From NCBI GenBank assembly GCA_016926495.1, contig JAFGOL010000002.1:1-14898 (forward strand): a stretch of 14,898 nucleotides of DNA. Direction: 5' to 3'. Position 1 is the stretch's first letter; the number at the start of each line of letters is the position of its first letter. The translations under genes and the position numbers were made by a program. The stretch is from Oligoflexia bacterium. Lineage in GTDB: Bacteria; Bdellovibrionota; JAFGOL01. The notes beneath the pieces were generated by a model, which saw only the letters and a list, made by a program, of their open reading frames with translations, was not told the DNA's origin and made no database searches. Below, in pieces: positions 1 through 8,041 of this stretch.

Positions 1-100
1 GGTTTCCCCCTTTTTATTCTTTATTATCATCATTATAAGTATACCATAATTATCCTAAAAAGTAAATTTAAATATTAAGAATTATTAACATTTTATCATA

Positions 101-132
101 TTGATTATATTAGTAAAGTCTGTAATTATAAT
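101..132 (+). promoter_or_regulatory. possible promoter of the TRAP operon
   Basis: The region upstream of the first operon gene is extremely AT-rich. It contains a perfect TATAAT at 127-132, 27 bases before the start codon. The best -35-like hexamer is TTGATT at 101-106, but the 20-base spacer is longer than the usual 16-18. The -10 alone is therefore the stronger part of this call. No operator-like palindrome was seen. The rest of 1-100 shows no recognisable gene. Confidence 0.25.
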
Positions 133-159
133 TAGATAATTCATTGGGGGCCACTGTGT

Positions 160-1098
160 ATGAACTATAAACAACTCCGTTTCTTTTTGTCAAGTTTCCT
201 TATATACACCATTTCCTGCAGCACAACCAGCATGGTTGTAAACCTGACTTCCGATGCCCTGAAGAAAGGCATTTCGGCATTTTTTGAGGAAGATGATCTT
301 ATACTGGCCAGAAAGGGGCTGGAATCAAACCTGAAACTGCTTGAGGTTTTCCACAAGGCAAATCCGGACAATACAAACCTTACCACACTGCTTTCGCAGG
401 CCTATGGAGGATATACCTTTATTTTCCTTGAAACGGACCTTGCCCTGCTTACAAAAAAATCCGAAAAGGAAAAACTTCAGAAGAGAATTTCTAAATTTTA
501 TACCAGGGGCGTTAATTACGGGCTTGCATCCCTGAAACACGACAGCAGCAAGGCGGTGGCTGATATTGAAAACAACGATATTTCTTCGCTGGAATCAAGT
601 GCAAAAGGCATCAGAGACAAGGAGGCCCTGTTCTGGACGATTTTCAACTGGTCGCTGCTTCTGAATTTTAACAGGACATCACCTGATATTGTATCAAAGC
701 TTCCGCAAATTAAAATCCTTACGGACAGAATGATAGAGCTTGAAAAGGATTTTTTCTACGGCGCTCCGCTGGCACTGAAAGGCACTCTTGAATGCGCAAT
801 GCCGAGAATGCTCGGAGGAAAACCGGACCTTGGAGTAAAGCTTATGGAAGAAGCCTTAACGTCCGGTAAGCGGAGTTTTCTGGTAGTACAGATGCTGTAC
901 GCGCAATACTGTTCCCCTGCCGTTCAGGACAAAATTCTTTTCAACACCCTGTTTGATGAGATTGACAAAGCCGATTACAGGATCAATGATAATGTAGTAC
1001 TCATCAATATCGCCGTAAAAAACAGGGCTGATTTTATAAGAAAAGAGACAGCCCTGATGTTTATTGATATGGATGATGACGAGGAAGATAACGAATGA
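160..1098 (+). CDS. tatT: TRAP transporter-associated TPR lipoprotein (TatT family)
   Basis: This 312-residue protein resembles the TatT family (Treponema pallidum Tp0956), periplasmic TPR-like helical proteins that partner a TRAP substrate-binding protein. Residues 1-19 form a hydrophobic signal sequence ending in TISC, so Cys20 is a plausible lipidation site with a relaxed, spirochaete-like lipobox. The body is all-helical in character. A conserved-looking segment near residues 277-297 (DNVVLINIAVKNRADFI) matches the C-terminal helix typical of the family, and the protein ends in a strongly acidic tail (DMDDDEEDNE). A GGGGG run 9 bases upstream is the only candidate ribosome site. The gene is first in an operon and its stop overlaps the following open frame, with dctP, dctQ and dctM after it; that context is the strongest support. 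The ligand-handling role is known for the family. The ligand here is unknown. Confidence 0.8.
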   Translation: MNYKQLRFFLSSFLIYTISCSTTSMVVNLTSDALKKGISAFFEEDDLILARKGLESNLKLLEVFHKANPDNTNLTTLLSQAYGGYTFIFLETDLALLTKKSEKEKLQKRISKFYTRGVNYGLASLKHDSSKAVADIENNDISSLESSAKGIRDKEALFWTIFNWSLLLNFNRTSPDIVSKLPQIKILTDRMIELEKDFFYGAPLALKGTLECAMPRMLGGKPDLGVKLMEEALTSGKRSFLVVQMLYAQYCSPAVQDKILFNTLFDEIDKADYRINDNVVLINIAVKNRADFIRKETALMFIDMDDDEEDNE

Positions 1099-1103
1099 GG
1101 AGG
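1097..1103 (+). promoter_or_regulatory. ribosome binding site deciding the dctP start
   Basis: GAGGAGG overlaps the tatT stop codon and lies 9 bases before the ATG at 1113. It favours that start over the overlapping ATG at 1095 and implies translational coupling between tatT and dctP. Confidence 0.6.
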
Positions 1104-1112
1104 TCCTGTTCA

Positions 1113-2135
1113 ATGCCCGTAAGATTATTATTAATGTGCCTGTGTTTTTCAGGTGTACTTAACGCGAAAACATACATCAAATTTGCCGTACTTGCTCCCG
1201 AAGGTTCCACGTGGGTAAACATGCTCAAGGAATATAACGAGCAACTGATCAAGGACTCCAGGGATAAACTTGAACTCAAAATTTACCCCAGCGGTATAAG
1301 CGGGGATGAGTTTGACGTTATCCGTAAAATGAAAATCGGAAAAATACACAGCGCGGGATTTACGGGCAACGGCTTGGGTCAGATACTTCCGGAATTGAGG
1401 GTGCTGGAACTGCCTCTTCTGTTTTCCTCTTACGAGGAAACCGACTATGTAACAGGGAAACTCAAAACACATTTCGAACAGCAGTTTGCAAAAAAAGGAT
1501 ATATATTGCTGGGGTGGGCGGAAGTTGGTTTTGTAAACCTTTTCTCGAACACAAAGCTTGATTCCCTTAAAGCTCTTGAGGGTATCAAAATGTGGGCATG
1601 GGAAGGAGATCCCCTTGCCAGGGAACTTTTCTGCCAACTCAAAATAGTGCCTTACCCCATGCCGCTTACCGATGTTTACACCTCGCTTCAAACCGGACTC
1701 ATAAATGCTTTTTATGTTTCTCCTCTTGCTGCGATAGCCATGCAATGGTTTACCAAAACCAAATATATGACAACGTTAAAGCTGACAAACGCGACAGGGG
1801 CTGTCCTTATGAGCAAGAAAAAATTCGACAAGCTTAAGCCTGATGAACAAAAACTGCTTAAAGACAGCTTCTGGAAATTCTGTCAAAATCTTATTAAGGC
1901 TTCAAGGAAAGATAACGAAAAGAGTTACGAAACCCTGAAAAAAAACAAGATCACCTTTGTTGATCTCAATAAAGACGATTACGTTAAGTTTGAGGAAATC
2001 AGCAAAAAGGTATGGAACGCTCTTGCGGGTAAGCTTTATTCCAAAAAGCTGCTGGAGGAAGTTCTAAAATACAGAGAAGAGTTCAGAACGGTTGTAAATA
2101 ATGACAAAGCTGCAAAGAAATCTGATAAAAACTGA
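1113..2135 (+). CDS. dctP: TRAP transporter periplasmic substrate-binding protein (DctP family)
   Basis: This is a solute-binding protein of a TRAP (tripartite ATP-independent periplasmic) transporter, which delivers ligand to the DctQ/DctM membrane subunits. I chose the ATG at 1113 (340 residues) because GAGGAGG at 1097-1103 lies 9 bases upstream and the product then opens with a clean signal peptide cleaved near VLNA/KTY. An in-frame ATG at 1095 overlapping the tatT stop (ATGA) would add six residues and lacks that spacing. Family features include the LRVLELPLLF segment, the GIKMWAWEGDPLA loop at 157-169 and the DVYTSLQTGLINAF helix. At residue 161 a Trp occupies the place where classical DctP proteins have the Arg that salt-bridges carboxylate ligands. 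The C-terminus is Lys-rich and its last 35 bases overlap dctQ. It resembles the TatT-associated class of binding proteins, for which non-acidic, hydrophobic ligands have been proposed. Confidence 0.88.
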   Translation: MPVRLLLMCLCFSGVLNAKTYIKFAVLAPEGSTWVNMLKEYNEQLIKDSRDKLELKIYPSGISGDEFDVIRKMKIGKIHSAGFTGNGLGQILPELRVLELPLLFSSYEETDYVTGKLKTHFEQQFAKKGYILLGWAEVGFVNLFSNTKLDSLKALEGIKMWAWEGDPLARELFCQLKIVPYPMPLTDVYTSLQTGLINAFYVSPLAAIAMQWFTKTKYMTTLKLTNATGAVLMSKKKFDKLKPDEQKLLKDSFWKFCQNLIKASRKDNEKSYETLKKNKITFVDLNKDDYVKFEEISKKVWNALAGKLYSKKLLEEVLKYREEFRTVVNNDKAAKKSDKN

Positions 2136-2604
2136 AGCGTTAATCGCCAGGTTAGAGAATGCCGTTCTTATTGCCAGTTTTGTACTTATGATATTTCTGG
2201 GCAGCATGCAGGTTTTTTTAAGAAACGCGTTTAATACCGGCGTGGAATGGGCCGACGTTTTTGTACGCGCGCTGGTTTTATGGGTGGGATTTACAGGGGC
2301 AAGCCTGGCCACGCGAAGATCGAGACACATAAACATAGACATATTCTCTAAATTGCTTACAAACGACAGGCTGAAAATGATAAGAAAACGGGTCGTTAAC
2401 TTCATTTCCCTCGTTATATCGGCCCTGCTCTTTAAGGCTTCGGTGGAATTTCTAATCACTGAAATGGACAGTAACATGACCGCGTTTCTGAATATTCCGA
2501 CATGGATTGTTTTTATCATTGTTCCTGTATCCCTGTTTGTAATAACGCTAAGGCTCCTTGTTCATTCAATTACCAATGCCGAGCTGGAGGAAGAAAAATC
2601 ATGA
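2101..2604 (+). CDS. dctQ: TRAP transporter small membrane subunit (DctQ family)
   Basis: This 167-residue protein is the small integral membrane subunit of the TRAP transporter. Four hydrophobic helices are visible at about 20-41, 53-71, 97-118 and 131-153. The family signature between helices 2 and 3 is present: VEWADVFVRALVLWVGFTG, then RRSRHINID, with the His-Ile-x-x-Asp motif at 76-80. The start at 2101 lies inside the 3' end of dctP (35-base overlap in another frame) and has no clear Shine-Dalgarno, so translation is probably coupled to dctP. No alternative start before the first helix looks better. The stop codon overlaps the dctM start (ATGA). It acts with DctM in the inner membrane as part of the symporter. 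Confidence 0.9.
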   Translation: MTKLQRNLIKTEALIARLENAVLIASFVLMIFLGSMQVFLRNAFNTGVEWADVFVRALVLWVGFTGASLATRRSRHINIDIFSKLLTNDRLKMIRKRVVNFISLVISALLFKASVEFLITEMDSNMTAFLNIPTWIVFIIVPVSLFVITLRLLVHSITNAELEEEKS

Positions 2605-3896
2605 CCGTTGCGGCCATAGTTCTTCTTGTAATTTTCGCCCTGCTGGGCGTGCCCCTGTTCATGATCATGGGGGCGGCTACAATGCTGGGCTATTTCGTCG
2701 CTGATGAATATCTGTCGGGACTTTTTATCGAGGTATATAAAATAGCAACCAACCCCGTACTGATGGCAATACCTCTTTTTACGTTCGCAGGCTACCTGAT
2801 GGCTGAAAGCGGCACACCCGGAAGAATAATCAGGCTGAGCCGGGCGTTAATAGGCTGGCTGCCCGGAGGACTCGCAATTGTATCTCTTGTTACCTGTGCG
2901 TTTTTTACGGCCTTCACCGGCGCTTCGGGAGTAACGATCGTTGCCATGGGCGGACTCCTGTTACCCGTGCTTGTAAAAGAAAAATACAATGAAAAATTTT
3001 CTGTGGGCCTGCTCACCACAACCGGAAGCCTTGGCCTGCTGTTTCCTCCGAGCCTGCCCCTTATACTATACGCGATCATTGCAGGCTCCGCTTATTCGGG
3101 ACTAACGGACGGGATCGCCATTACAGTGGACAAACTCTTTGTCGCGGCCCTGCTGCCCGGCATACTGCTGATAATAGCCCTGTCCATATACGGTGTAATA
3201 AAAGGAATTAAATCCGATTCCGAAAAACACAAATTTTCCGCCGTGAAACTTGTTAAAGCAATTAAAGAGGCAAAATGGGAAATCCCACTGCCGATCATAG
3301 TTCTGACCGGAATTTACAGCGGCTTTTTCACTGCCAGCGAAGCTGCCGCGATAACCGCGTTTTACATCCTTATCGTGGAAACGGTATGCTACAGGGATAT
3401 ATCCTTTAAAAAAGACCTCCCCGGAATAATCAAGGAGGCTTCGATACTGGTGGGAGGAATAATAATTATTATCGGTATGGCGCTCGCGTTTACCAATTAC
3501 CTGATAGAGGAGGAGATCCCCCAGTATCTTGTGGGTGTAATGAAAGAACTGGTATCAAGCAGACTCGTGTTCTTAATGCTGCTCAACATTTTTCTGCTGG
3601 TAGTCGGTTGCATGATGGACATATTCTCCGCCATACTGGTCGTTGTTCCGTTGATAGTGCCCATCGCGCACGAATTCGGTGTTCATCCTCTTCATCTTGG
3701 TGTCATATTCCTTACAAACCTTGAAATAGGTTATTCCACGCCGCCCGTGGGATTGAACCTTTTCATAGCCAGTTTCAGGTTTAAAAAACCTGTCGTGGAC
3801 CTTTACAAGGCCAGTATTCCCTATCTGCTGATCCTGCTGACCTGCCTCATGATCATCACGTATGTTCCGGAAATTACTTTATACCTTACAAGGTAG
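2601..3896 (+). CDS. dctM: TRAP transporter large permease subunit (DctM family)
   Basis: This 431-residue polytopic protein is the ion-coupled translocation subunit of the TRAP transporter. DctM-type signatures are clear: GASGVTIVAMGGLLLP, LLFPPSLPLILYA and, near the C-terminus, EIGYSTPPVGLNLF, with about a dozen hydrophobic segments. I chose the ATG at 2601 because GGAGG lies 10 bases upstream at 2586-2590, it overlaps the dctQ stop as ATGA, and the protein then begins directly with the first membrane helix. A longer in-frame ATG at 2502 adds a hydrophilic, Cys-rich stretch that is only the dctQ sequence read in another frame. The last 11 bases overlap the convergent kinase gene, so there is no room for a terminator between the two coding regions. 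Confidence 0.93.
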   Translation: MTVAAIVLLVIFALLGVPLFMIMGAATMLGYFVADEYLSGLFIEVYKIATNPVLMAIPLFTFAGYLMAESGTPGRIIRLSRALIGWLPGGLAIVSLVTCAFFTAFTGASGVTIVAMGGLLLPVLVKEKYNEKFSVGLLTTTGSLGLLFPPSLPLILYAIIAGSAYSGLTDGIAITVDKLFVAALLPGILLIIALSIYGVIKGIKSDSEKHKFSAVKLVKAIKEAKWEIPLPIIVLTGIYSGFFTASEAAAITAFYILIVETVCYRDISFKKDLPGIIKEASILVGGIIIIIGMALAFTNYLIEEEIPQYLVGVMKELVSSRLVFLMLLNIFLLVVGCMMDIFSAILVVVPLIVPIAHEFGVHPLHLGVIFLTNLEIGYSTPPVGLNLFIASFRFKKPVVDLYKASIPYLLILLTCLMIITYVPEITLYLTR

Positions 3897-6800
3897 TCTT
3901 TATTAACTCGGCAAAAAGATTCCTTATCTCCCTGATCGAAAAGGGCTTGAATATATATCCGTCAACGACTTCAACAATATCAACCGAGTCGGTCCCGTCA
4001 CTGACCTTGTCAAACATTCCTCCGGTTATTACAATGATTTTCGGGGGAACATGCACTTTTTCCCTGACCTTTTTTATCATTTCATAACCGCTCATTTTGG
4101 GCATGCTGATATCGGTAATCACGAAATTATAAAAATTCGACTCTATTTTTTCAAGCCCGGCCTCGCCGTCCCCGGCTTCTTCAACCGTAAACCCTATCTT
4201 GGAAAGAAGCTTGTTCAGCAGCCTCCTGATGCTCTCATCATCATCCACGATCAATACGGTACCTTCCATCCTGATATCTTCCACGCGCTCCTTTTCATCC
4301 GAAGCATTTTTTTCTTCAAGCCCGCTTGTCAAAAGGTTCCTGACCCTGACAGGTACTTTCAGAATAAAGGTAGTGCCTTCGCCGACCTTTGATTCCACGC
4401 TGATATTTCCTCCCATTGCCTCCAGTATTGAATGTACAATACCCAGACCCAGCCCGGTTCCCTTGCCCGGGGGTTTTGTCGTATAAAACGTATCAAAAAT
4501 CTTTTCCCTCTGATCTTCAGGTATGCCGCATCCTGTATCTTTAATCCTGAGAACCAGGTGATCGTCTATATTTTCCGTGGTAACGCTTATAACACCGCCT
4601 TTATTTGACTCAATGGCGTCCTTCGCGTTGGAAAGCAGGTTCATCAGTACCTGCTGAAAGCGCCCGGCATTGCCCCATAAGATGGTGTCCCCTGCGTTCA
4701 GTTCCTCCCTGATTTCAACCCCTGCCTTTCTGTAAATATAGTCGACCAGCCCTTTGCATTCCATAATAAGCCTGTGAATATCGAACATATCGAACTCATC
4801 GCTGTCTGTGCGCGCGTAAGTACGAAGCCCCTTGACAATATTAGTAATCCTTTCAATGGAGTTGTTTATCTGTTCGGTAAGCTGGGGTAACGAATCAAAA
4901 TCATTACTGTTGCACGCGTCCTGGATCATCTCGGTACAGCCTGAAATAATAGTCAGGGGGTTGTTGACTTCGTGCGCGACCCCTGCCGCCAGGGTGCCTA
5001 TAGACGCCAGTTTGCTGGAATGGAATATCTGCTTTTGCATGTTGATCCTGTCTTTTTCGGACTGGGAAAGATTAACATGCGTTTTTATCCTCGCGAGGAG
5101 TTCATTTTTTGAAAACGGTTTTGTAATATAATCATTCGCGCCGGAGGCAAGTCCCTCAACAAGATCAGAAACCTGGTTCTTAGCCGTAAGCATTATAACC
5201 GGGAGTTCAACGGCGTCATAGGTATCTCTGATCCTTTTGCAAAGCTCATACCCCGTCATCCTGGGCATCATAATATCGACTATCGCTATATCGGGCTTAA
5301 AACCAGATTCCATAATTTCCAGCGCTGTAGTCCCGGATGACGCGATTACCACGTCGTAACCGGCAATGGTAAGCTGGTTAAGCAATACCTGCAGATTAAT
5401 TTCCTCGTCATCCACCGCGAGCACCTTGAAATGCTTTGACTTGGAGGATTGCTCAGTGTGCATCACCGGCAGATCAACCATCATGCCGTCTTTAAGGATC
5501 TCTGTTTCAATGTATGTCTGTGAAGTATTCTTAGCCTCTGTTTCCGTACTTTTGGGAAGGGAGAAAATAAAAGTCGATCCCTGCCCGAAAACGGATTCAA
5601 CCCTGATGATCCCTCCATGCAATTCCACAAGCTGCTTCGTTATTGAAAGGCCCAGGCCCGTACCTCCGTAAACACGAGAAGTGGAAGCATCAACCTGTTC
5701 AAAGGATTTGAATATATCTTCAAGTTTGTCGGGCGGAATCCCGATACCCGTGTCAGTAACAAACACTTCTATGAAAGTATTATGCTCAACGGCGCTTATT
5801 TTAATGGTTCCCTTTTCCGTAAATTTAATGGCATTACCGAGAAGATTATAAATAATCTGCTGGAGCCTGTTTTCGTCCGCGTATACAAAAGGAATACCGT
5901 CGTTTATATTATTAACAATCTCAAGTTGCTTGCTGCCGACCAGCGGTTTGCAAAGCGCGGACACAAGTTCGACGATCTGCTTAAGATCTATTGTCCTCTG
6001 CTGAAGATTCAAATCACTGTTTTTAAGTTTTGAAAAATCCAGAAGCCCGCTTACCATATGAAACAGCCTTCTGGCGCTGGACGCCACCATCGCAAGGTTC
6101 TTTTTCTGAATATCGCTCATTACTCCCAGTGCCCCGTCCAGCATGGATTCAACAATGCCGATAATACCGTTAAGGGGCGTTCTGAGTTCGTGTGACGTAT
6201 TTGCCAGAAACTCGTTTTTAAGCTTGTCAACCTTGAACATGTTATTGATTGCCATCTGGTGGTTGGCTATTGCCTCGGCCTGTGCTTCGTCTTTTTCCTT
6301 CCTTATGAGGTTTATCCTGTACGCCAGCGCCATGGCAAGCAATACAACCTCAAGTCCCGAACCTATCTGCATTGTATAGTCAAAAATAAAATTACTGGGA
6401 AGTATACCGAATTCCTTGAGGCTGAATGTAATAACGCCTATCAGGAAAAACCCCCACGCTATAAGAAAAAATCTCGCGGGCGCGTACCTTGTAAGAATAA
6501 CGCTCAGGGCCAGAATAAATATTCCAAGGCTGAAAAATATAAGTTGAATAAGGGCAAGCCTGCTTGACAGCGATACAGGGATCACAAAAGACGCCAATGA
6601 AAGCAAGGCTCCGGTTATTATTATTATTCTGTTCAATAAGAACGAATGGGGGGCCAGTGTTTTTGCCATCAGGAAATTATTGGCAAACCTCAACCCGTTA
6701 ATACTCAGGATACCGGTTATAAACGGAATAAAAATACTCTGTATTCCGGGGTACGCCGGCCATATAAACTCAAAACCGTAACCGTTGATCGACATCTGGA

Positions 6801-7485
6801 AAAGACATACCGTGGCCGTATATACAACATAATACAGGTAGCTTTTATCCTTCAGTGTAAGAAAAATAAAAAAGTTGTACAGCAGCATAACCAGCAGAAT
6901 TCCGTAATATATTCCGAAAGCAAGTTGCTGTTTCCTTTCCTTGATCGCAAATAACTTCGCGTTAGACAAATACAAGGGTATGATCATGGCATTGTCTGTT
7001 TTTAATTTCATATAAAAAACCGATTCGCCTACAGGATCAATCAGGATCAGCGGAAATATAAAGTCAGTATGGCTGACAACTTTTTTGGAAAATTTAAATC
7101 TGTCCCCGGCGTGAATCACCGAGTACTTTCCGGCTTCAGCTTCCATAGTATAAAGTTCTATAAGGTCCATGGACGGATTGGAAAGCCGGAGCATCCATTC
7201 CCACTGCTGCAACGAGGCGTTCACGACTTTAAAACGGACCCAGAATACGGACTCTGTAAAACCCAGGGTGGGCACATCCTGTTTATATTTCTTAAAATTT
7301 CCGGAAAAAGATTCGGAAGAAACTTCGGCTATTCCGAGCGTTCCGGTCTTATCTTTATATAACTCCATGTAAGCGCCGATGTTGTATTCATCAGCTTTAT
7401 TGCTCAGAGTTATTGTATCCAACCCGGACAATTTTAAAGAATAACTAAGCAATATTAAAAGAAAAGTTATCCTGAAAGCCTTCAT
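3886..7485 (-). CDS. 7TM-DISM receptor hybrid histidine kinase with two kinase cores and two receivers
   Basis: This 1199-residue membrane sensor phosphorelay protein has, in order: a signal peptide (1-21); a periplasmic 7TMR-DISMED2 domain (about 25-175); a seven-helix 7TM-DISM module (helices near 187-211, 216-238, 250-271, 285-304, 309-332, 337-360, 372-392); a short coiled linker; HisKA with SHELRTP (His432); HATPase with N-box Asn547/Asn551, DTGIGIP at 578-584 and GGTGLGLS at 607-614; receiver 1 (Asp692, Asp693, phospho-acceptor Asp737, Thr767, Lys789); a second HisKA with AHEVNNP (His838); a second HATPase (Asn949/Asn953, DTGCGIP at 983-989, GKGTGLGLG at 1007-1015); and receiver 2 (Asp1081-1083, Asp1125, Thr1154, Lys1180). 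All catalytic residues appear intact in both copies. There is no DNA-binding or GGDEF output domain. DISMED2 domains are predicted to bind small ligands such as carbohydrates. Two YfiR-like secreted proteins precede it on the same strand. No Shine-Dalgarno precedes the start. Confidence 0.93.
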   Translation of the reverse strand: MKAFRITFLLILLSYSLKLSGLDTITLSNKADEYNIGAYMELYKDKTGTLGIAEVSSESFSGNFKKYKQDVPTLGFTESVFWVRFKVVNASLQQWEWMLRLSNPSMDLIELYTMEAEAGKYSVIHAGDRFKFSKKVVSHTDFIFPLILIDPVGESVFYMKLKTDNAMIIPLYLSNAKLFAIKERKQQLAFGIYYGILLVMLLYNFFIFLTLKDKSYLYYVVYTATVCLFQMSINGYGFEFIWPAYPGIQSIFIPFITGILSINGLRFANNFLMAKTLAPHSFLLNRIIIITGALLSLASFVIPVSLSSRLALIQLIFFSLGIFILALSVILTRYAPARFFLIAWGFFLIGVITFSLKEFGILPSNFIFDYTMQIGSGLEVVLLAMALAYRINLIRKEKDEAQAEAIANHQMAINNMFKVDKLKNEFLANTSHELRTPLNGIIGIVESMLDGALGVMSDIQKKNLAMVASSARRLFHMVSGLLDFSKLKNSDLNLQQRTIDLKQIVELVSALCKPLVGSKQLEIVNNINDGIPFVYADENRLQQIIYNLLGNAIKFTEKGTIKISAVEHNTFIEVFVTDTGIGIPPDKLEDIFKSFEQVDASTSRVYGGTGLGLSITKQLVELHGGIIRVESVFGQGSTFIFSLPKSTETEAKNTSQTYIETEILKDGMMVDLPVMHTEQSSKSKHFKVLAVDDEEINLQVLLNQLTIAGYDVVIASSGTTALEIMESGFKPDIAIVDIMMPRMTGYELCKRIRDTYDAVELPVIMLTAKNQVSDLVEGLASGANDYITKPFSKNELLARIKTHVNLSQSEKDRINMQKQIFHSSKLASIGTLAAGVAHEVNNPLTIISGCTEMIQDACNSNDFDSLPQLTEQINNSIERITNIVKGLRTYARTDSDEFDMFDIHRLIMECKGLVDYIYRKAGVEIREELNAGDTILWGNAGRFQQVLMNLLSNAKDAIESNKGGVISVTTENIDDHLVLRIKDTGCGIPEDQREKIFDTFYTTKPPGKGTGLGLGIVHSILEAMGGNISVESKVGEGTTFILKVPVRVRNLLTSGLEEKNASDEKERVEDIRMEGTVLIVDDDESIRRLLNKLLSKIGFTVEEAGDGEAGLEKIESNFYNFVITDISMPKMSGYEMIKKVREKVHVPPKIIVITGGMFDKVSDGTDSVDIVEVVDGYIFKPFSIREIRNLFAELIKTTL

Positions 7486-7493
7486 CGATTTAT

Positions 7494-7522
7494 TTTATAT
7501 AATCCAAACTGAATTAATACAA
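7494..7522 (-). promoter_or_regulatory. promoter-like element immediately before the kinase gene
   Basis: Read on the minus strand this is TTGTAT (7522-7517), a 17-base spacer, then TATAAA (7499-7494). Only eight bases separate the -10 from the kinase ATG at 7485, so transcription would start at or within a couple of bases of the start codon. The kinase has no Shine-Dalgarno, consistent with a leaderless transcript in addition to read-through from the two upstream genes. Confidence 0.4.
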
Positions 7523-7535
7523 TAACTACTTTAAA

Positions 7536-8030
7536 CTATTTAGTTATCATTGAAAGTTCAGGCTTAAGCAGGCTCGGATTCCACCTTATGGATTCCTTTT
7601 CGTAACCCGTAGAATTTAAATTTATTTTAGGTTTTCCGTCCATCTGTACAAGCCCCAGTGATATCCCTTTTTTCACAAGCTCGGGATCCGACGTACAACT
7701 CAGTATCCTGTTCGTCCTAGTATAACCTATTACATCGTTCACCTTGGAGGAATCCACCAGAAAAACCACATCAGGTTTGCTTGAGGGCAAACCCGCGCCT
7801 GCCTCCACTTTAAGTATTTTTCCCTTACCTGCTATTTTTTTAAGTTCCGCGACTATACCGTCATCACCGACTACATAAATAGTAAGCTGGGGTGAGGAAT
7901 TTGTATAAAACTGCAATGTCTTGGATAGCAATACGGCCTGGATGGGTTTGGGCAACCCTCCGCTGATCCCCGCGTAAATATTCATCGAAAGACAAAAAAA
8001 CAAAAGAAACGGGATTCGCTTAAATGTCAT
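7536..8030 (-). CDS. secreted YfiR/DUF4154-like protein, copy A
   Basis: This 164-residue protein has an N-terminal signal peptide (positive MTFKRIP, hydrophobic core, likely cleavage after IYA near residue 20), so it is predicted periplasmic. The mature part follows the order of YfiR/DUF4154 proteins: helix then FYTNSSPQ leading into a beta strand and VGDD, a central KPDVVFLVDSSK segment, RILSCTSDPELVKKGISLGL, then GKPKINLN and a terminal RWNPSLL. In the known family, YfiR is a periplasmic regulator of a membrane diguanylate cyclase. No such cyclase is present here and the neighbour is a receptor kinase 50 bases downstream. It closely resembles copy B, 11 bases upstream, so the pair arose by tandem duplication. 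AGGAG lies about 9 bases before the start. Family assignment is from motif order only. Confidence 0.6.
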   Translation of the reverse strand: MTFKRIPFLLFFCLSMNIYAGISGGLPKPIQAVLLSKTLQFYTNSSPQLTIYVVGDDGIVAELKKIAGKGKILKVEAGAGLPSSKPDVVFLVDSSKVNDVIGYTRTNRILSCTSDPELVKKGISLGLVQMDGKPKINLNSTGYEKESIRWNPSLLKPELSMITK

Positions 8031-8041
8031 ACGTAATTCTC

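Noticed and set aside
1..100. Possible small gene, tRNA or mobile-element end in the AT-rich left edge
   Set aside because: No open frame with a ribosome site, no cloverleaf-like segment and no terminal repeat could be found.
1149..1745. 198-codon open frame on the minus strand inside dctP
   Set aside because: It lies antisense to a clear DctP gene, has no ribosome site or recognisable motif, and its composition is that of a reversed coding frame.
2502..2600. N-terminal extension of DctM from the ATG at 2502
   Set aside because: It only re-reads the dctQ coding sequence and lacks a ribosome site; the ATG at 2601 has GGAGG and an ATGA junction.
4051..4486. Plus-strand open frames of 95-113 codons opposite the kinase C-terminus
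   Set aside because: They mirror receiver and HATPase coding sequence and have no independent start signals or motifs.
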